DNA of 23,164 nucleotides from an uncultured Peptoniphilus sp. GTDB taxonomy: Bacteria; Bacillota; Clostridia; Tissierellales; Peptoniphilaceae. The position numbers were made by a program, and so were the translations under genes. Location: contig CABTWG010000015.1 of NCBI GenBank assembly GCA_902488455.1, positions 1-23,164 of the forward strand, given 5' to 3'. The notes beneath the pieces are model-generated. The model did not search any database and was not told where the DNA came from. It was given only the letters and a program-made list of their open reading frames with translations. Below are positions 21,408 through 23,164 of the stretch, piece by piece. How positions within the stretch are numbered: position 1 is the first letter of the stretch; each line of letters starts with the position of its first letter.

Positions 21408-21737
21408 TCAATGTTTATGGGCAGCGTGTTCGTATCCTCCTTCAAATAATGAGAGGACGTGATCATCGTCTAATGAGTAATAGCTTTTCCTACCAACTTT
21501 TCTTACTTTTATCAGATCTCTGTTCTTTAGAATTGCTAGTTGGTGGGAGATGGAAGATTGAGTCATTTCAAGAGTTTCTGAAATATCTGTTACACATAGT
21601 TCTCCCATGGATAGGGTGTAGATTATTCTTAGTCTAGTAGGATCTGCAAGCACTTTGAAAATTCCAGATAGGTGGTTCAAGACTTTTTCGTCTTTGGTAA
21701 ATTTGTCTACTTCTTCTTTTATTTTTTCTAAGTCCAT
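21408..21737 (-). CDS. ArsR/SmtB-family metal-responsive repressor, CzrA-like
   Basis: This 109-residue winged-helix repressor has IFKVLADPTRLRIIYTLSMG, ELCVTDISETLEMTQSSISH and QLAILKNRDLIKVRKVGRKS. The arsenic-type Cys-Val-Cys is absent (CVT here). The last helix keeps the zinc/cobalt alpha-5 ligand pattern DxH, ten residues, HxxH (DDDH, then EHAAH near the C-terminus), as in CzrA and SmtB. It should therefore release DNA on binding Zn(II) or Co(II). AGAGGAG lies 5 bases before the ATG. It starts 18 bases after rsmA. No metal exporter is adjacent, so its regulon must lie elsewhere or include the glutaredoxin gene. Confidence 0.9.
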   Translation of the reverse strand: MDLEKIKEEVDKFTKDEKVLNHLSGIFKVLADPTRLRIIYTLSMGELCVTDISETLEMTQSSISHQLAILKNRDLIKVRKVGRKSYYSLDDDHVLSLFEGGYEHAAHKH

Positions 21738-21755
21738 TTTTCTCCTCTATTCCTT

Positions 21756-22610
21756 TTAATCTTCTATTTTTGGAAAGTTTATCGATAGCACCATGAATTC
21801 TTCCGGGCTTAGGGTCTCTCCCCTTCTGTTTGCGTCTATTCCCGATATTTTGAGTGTTTCTGCTATTTCTGTCTTGGTTATATTTTTAAATCCGTAGGTG
21901 GATAGGGCATTTAGAATGGTCTTTCTCCTCTTGCTAAATGCGCCTCTTACCACTTTAAATAATTTGTCTTTATCTATATCTTCTCGATGTTTTTTGATTT
22001 CTAGTTTTACCACCGCTGAGTCCACGTTTGGTTTAGGCATGAAGACTGATTTTGGTACGCTGAATAGATATTTTGGCTCTGCGTAGTAGTTTATAAACAC
22101 TGAAAGTGATCCGTAGTCCTTGGTGCCTGTCTCTGCTGCAAATCTGTTTGCCACTTCTTTTTGCACCATCACCGTTATGGATTCTACGTCTAGATCCGAT
22201 TCTAAAATCTTCGTTATGATCGGAGTGGTTACATAGTATGGCAGGTTCGCCACCACTTTTATCGGTCCCTTTAGATAGGATTTTATCTCTTCTGTGTCCA
22301 GCTTCAAAAAGTCTTCGTAGATTATTTTAACCCTGTCGTAGTTTAGAGTTTTTTTGTGGATGTCCACCAAGTTTTTGTCGATTTCCACCGCCAACGCATT
22401 TGCTCCACGAAGTAGCAGTTCTTCTGTAAGTGTGCCCACTCCTGGTCCGATTTCCAGTACATTTGAGCCTTCTTCCACTCCTGCTCCGTCGGCGATGCGC
22501 CTAACTATATTTCCATCTATTAAAAAATTCTGTCCCAAACTTTTGTTAAATCTAAATCCAAATTCTTCTAGGATTTGTACCAGTACGGAGGGTTTAAATA
22601 GTCTATCCAT
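21756..22610 (-). CDS. rsmA: 16S rRNA dimethyladenosine transferase RsmA (KsgA)
   Basis: This 284-residue enzyme dimethylates A1518 and A1519 of 16S rRNA during small-subunit maturation. It shows NKSLGQNFLIDGNIV near the N-terminus, the SAM loop LEIGPGVGTLTE, motif IV ANLPYYVTTPI, MVQKEVANRF and the C-terminal FSKRRKTILNAL helix. Length is normal for the family. Its ATG lies inside the last 8 bases of the RNase M5 gene, a coupling seen in many Firmicutes. All signature residues are present. Confidence 0.96.
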   Translation of the reverse strand: MDRLFKPSVLVQILEEFGFRFNKSLGQNFLIDGNIVRRIADGAGVEEGSNVLEIGPGVGTLTEELLLRGANALAVEIDKNLVDIHKKTLNYDRVKIIYEDFLKLDTEEIKSYLKGPIKVVANLPYYVTTPIITKILESDLDVESITVMVQKEVANRFAAETGTKDYGSLSVFINYYAEPKYLFSVPKSVFMPKPNVDSAVVKLEIKKHREDIDKDKLFKVVRGAFSKRRKTILNALSTYGFKNITKTEIAETLKISGIDANRRGETLSPEEFMVLSINFPKIED

Positions 22611-23164
22611 TCTTTCTTACCTCTTCAAGTTTTTCTAGCAATTCTTCTTCCGATATTTTAAATGCGTTAAGTCTCTTCAAAAACACCTTTGCATTTGCGT
22701 GTCCGATTCCTAAGGCTTCTCCAAGTTCTTCTCTTAGTTTCGAAGATTCTTTGGAACCAGTGAGACCAAGTCTTAAGAGATCTCTATTGTCGTAGATTTC
22801 TTCGTACTCTTCTCTCAGTGGTTTTGCACGGCTTATTGCTTCTCTTATATCTTCTGGCTTTGCATTTTCAACGCCGATGTCGCCGTCCTTTTCTCCCTTT
22901 CTCCTTGGAAGATAGGCGTGCTTCGCCCCTGGCACTGCTCTTTCTATATCTCTTCTGATCTTTTCTCCTGTGTAGTCCGGGTCGGTGAAGATGATTATGC
23001 CCCTTCTCTTTTGAAGTTCTTTTAATGTGTTTAGAAGTTTCTTGCCGAATCCAAATCCGTGGGTAGTGATGACTTCTGCATCAACTGCTGCTTTTACCGC
23101 AGTTACATCGTCTTTTCCTTCTACAACTATGACTTCCTTTATCGTATGCCGTCTTCTGCTTGAA
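22603..23164 (-). CDS. rnmV: Ribonuclease M5, N-terminus cut by the window edge
   Basis: This enzyme matures 5S rRNA in Gram-positive bacteria. The open frame runs to the window edge and gives 186 residues, starting SSRRRHTIKEVIVVEGKDDV, so only a few N-terminal residues are missing. TOPRIM motifs are intact: the Glu of VVEGKDD and the paired Asp of IIFTDPDYTGEKIRRDI. Then come GAKHAYLPRRKG, GVENAKPEDI and a C-terminal RNA-binding region with LRLGLTGSKESSKLREELGE. A shorter reading from an internal GTG near 22935 would lose the catalytic TOPRIM residues and is wrong. It is followed by rsmA with an 8-base overlap. Confidence 0.94.
   Translation of the reverse strand, partial: SSRRRHTIKEVIVVEGKDDVTAVKAAVDAEVITTHGFGFGKKLLNTLKELQKRRGIIIFTDPDYTGEKIRRDIERAVPGAKHAYLPRRKGEKDGDIGVENAKPEDIREAISRAKPLREEYEEIYDNRDLLRLGLTGSKESSKLREELGEALGIGHANAKVFLKRLNAFKISEEELLEKLEEVRKNG

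Noticed and set aside
22603..22935. Short 110-residue protein starting at an internal GTG
   Set aside because: The frame stays open to the window edge and encodes the TOPRIM half of RNase M5 upstream, so the short reading is only a fragment of rnmV.

Overview
The window comes from a low-GC Gram-positive anaerobe. The gene set fits an amino-acid-fermenting, butyrate-forming member of the Tissierellia, in the Peptoniphilus/Anaerococcus range: butyryl-CoA dehydrogenase with a bifurcating-type ETF, a second ETF, an M20 amidohydrolase, strong AGGAGG-type ribosome binding sites, and heavy use of AGA, CTA and ATA codons. The genus is inference.

Layout. Bases 1-658 hold interspersed palindromic repeats and a terminator. 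A minus-strand operon encodes a divergent ETF (etfB-etfA, 2436 to 659). A plus-strand operon (2572-5077) encodes a small membrane protein, a THUMP-type RNA methyltransferase and a PAS-PP2C phosphatase, and ends in a bidirectional terminator. A minus-strand accessory island follows (9662 down to 5187). Its first part is a small HTH regulator, an EcoRI-like endonuclease and an M.EcoRI-like methylase. Next comes an XRE repressor with an ImmA/IrrE-type protease. Last is a tightly coupled trio of DUF4417-like, DUF6883-like and DUF4926-like genes that looks like a toxin/antidote-type module. The core bcd-etfB-etfA operon (10041-13006, plus) is next.

After it lie two small acidic beta-rich proteins, a broken IS3-type OrfA and a GntR(YtrA)-ABC-permease operon whose promoter sits inside repeated operator-like sequence. 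A repeat-packed gap (16016-16788) reuses the repeat families of the left edge and adds a 173-base imperfect palindrome. Then come an M20 amidohydrolase, a secreted two-repeat protein whose promoter spacer contains a 13-base homopolymer, a small membrane protein, and a large AT-rich protein with a C-terminal Mrr nuclease domain. The right end is a housekeeping cluster: rnmV (RNase M5, cut by the window edge), rsmA, a zinc-type ArsR regulator and a glutaredoxin-like protein.

How the parts work together. The bcd-ETF complex would reduce crotonyl-CoA with NADH while passing low-potential electrons to ferredoxin. The R-M island, the Mrr protein and the DUF trio are candidate genome-defence or conflict genes between core metabolic operons, with no integrase or conjugation gene in view. 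The main candidates for something undescribed are the DUF4417/DUF6883/DUF4926 trio with its upstream dyads, the HTH-led EcoRI-type operon, the poly-A promoter spacer of the secreted-protein gene, and the modular palindromic repeats.
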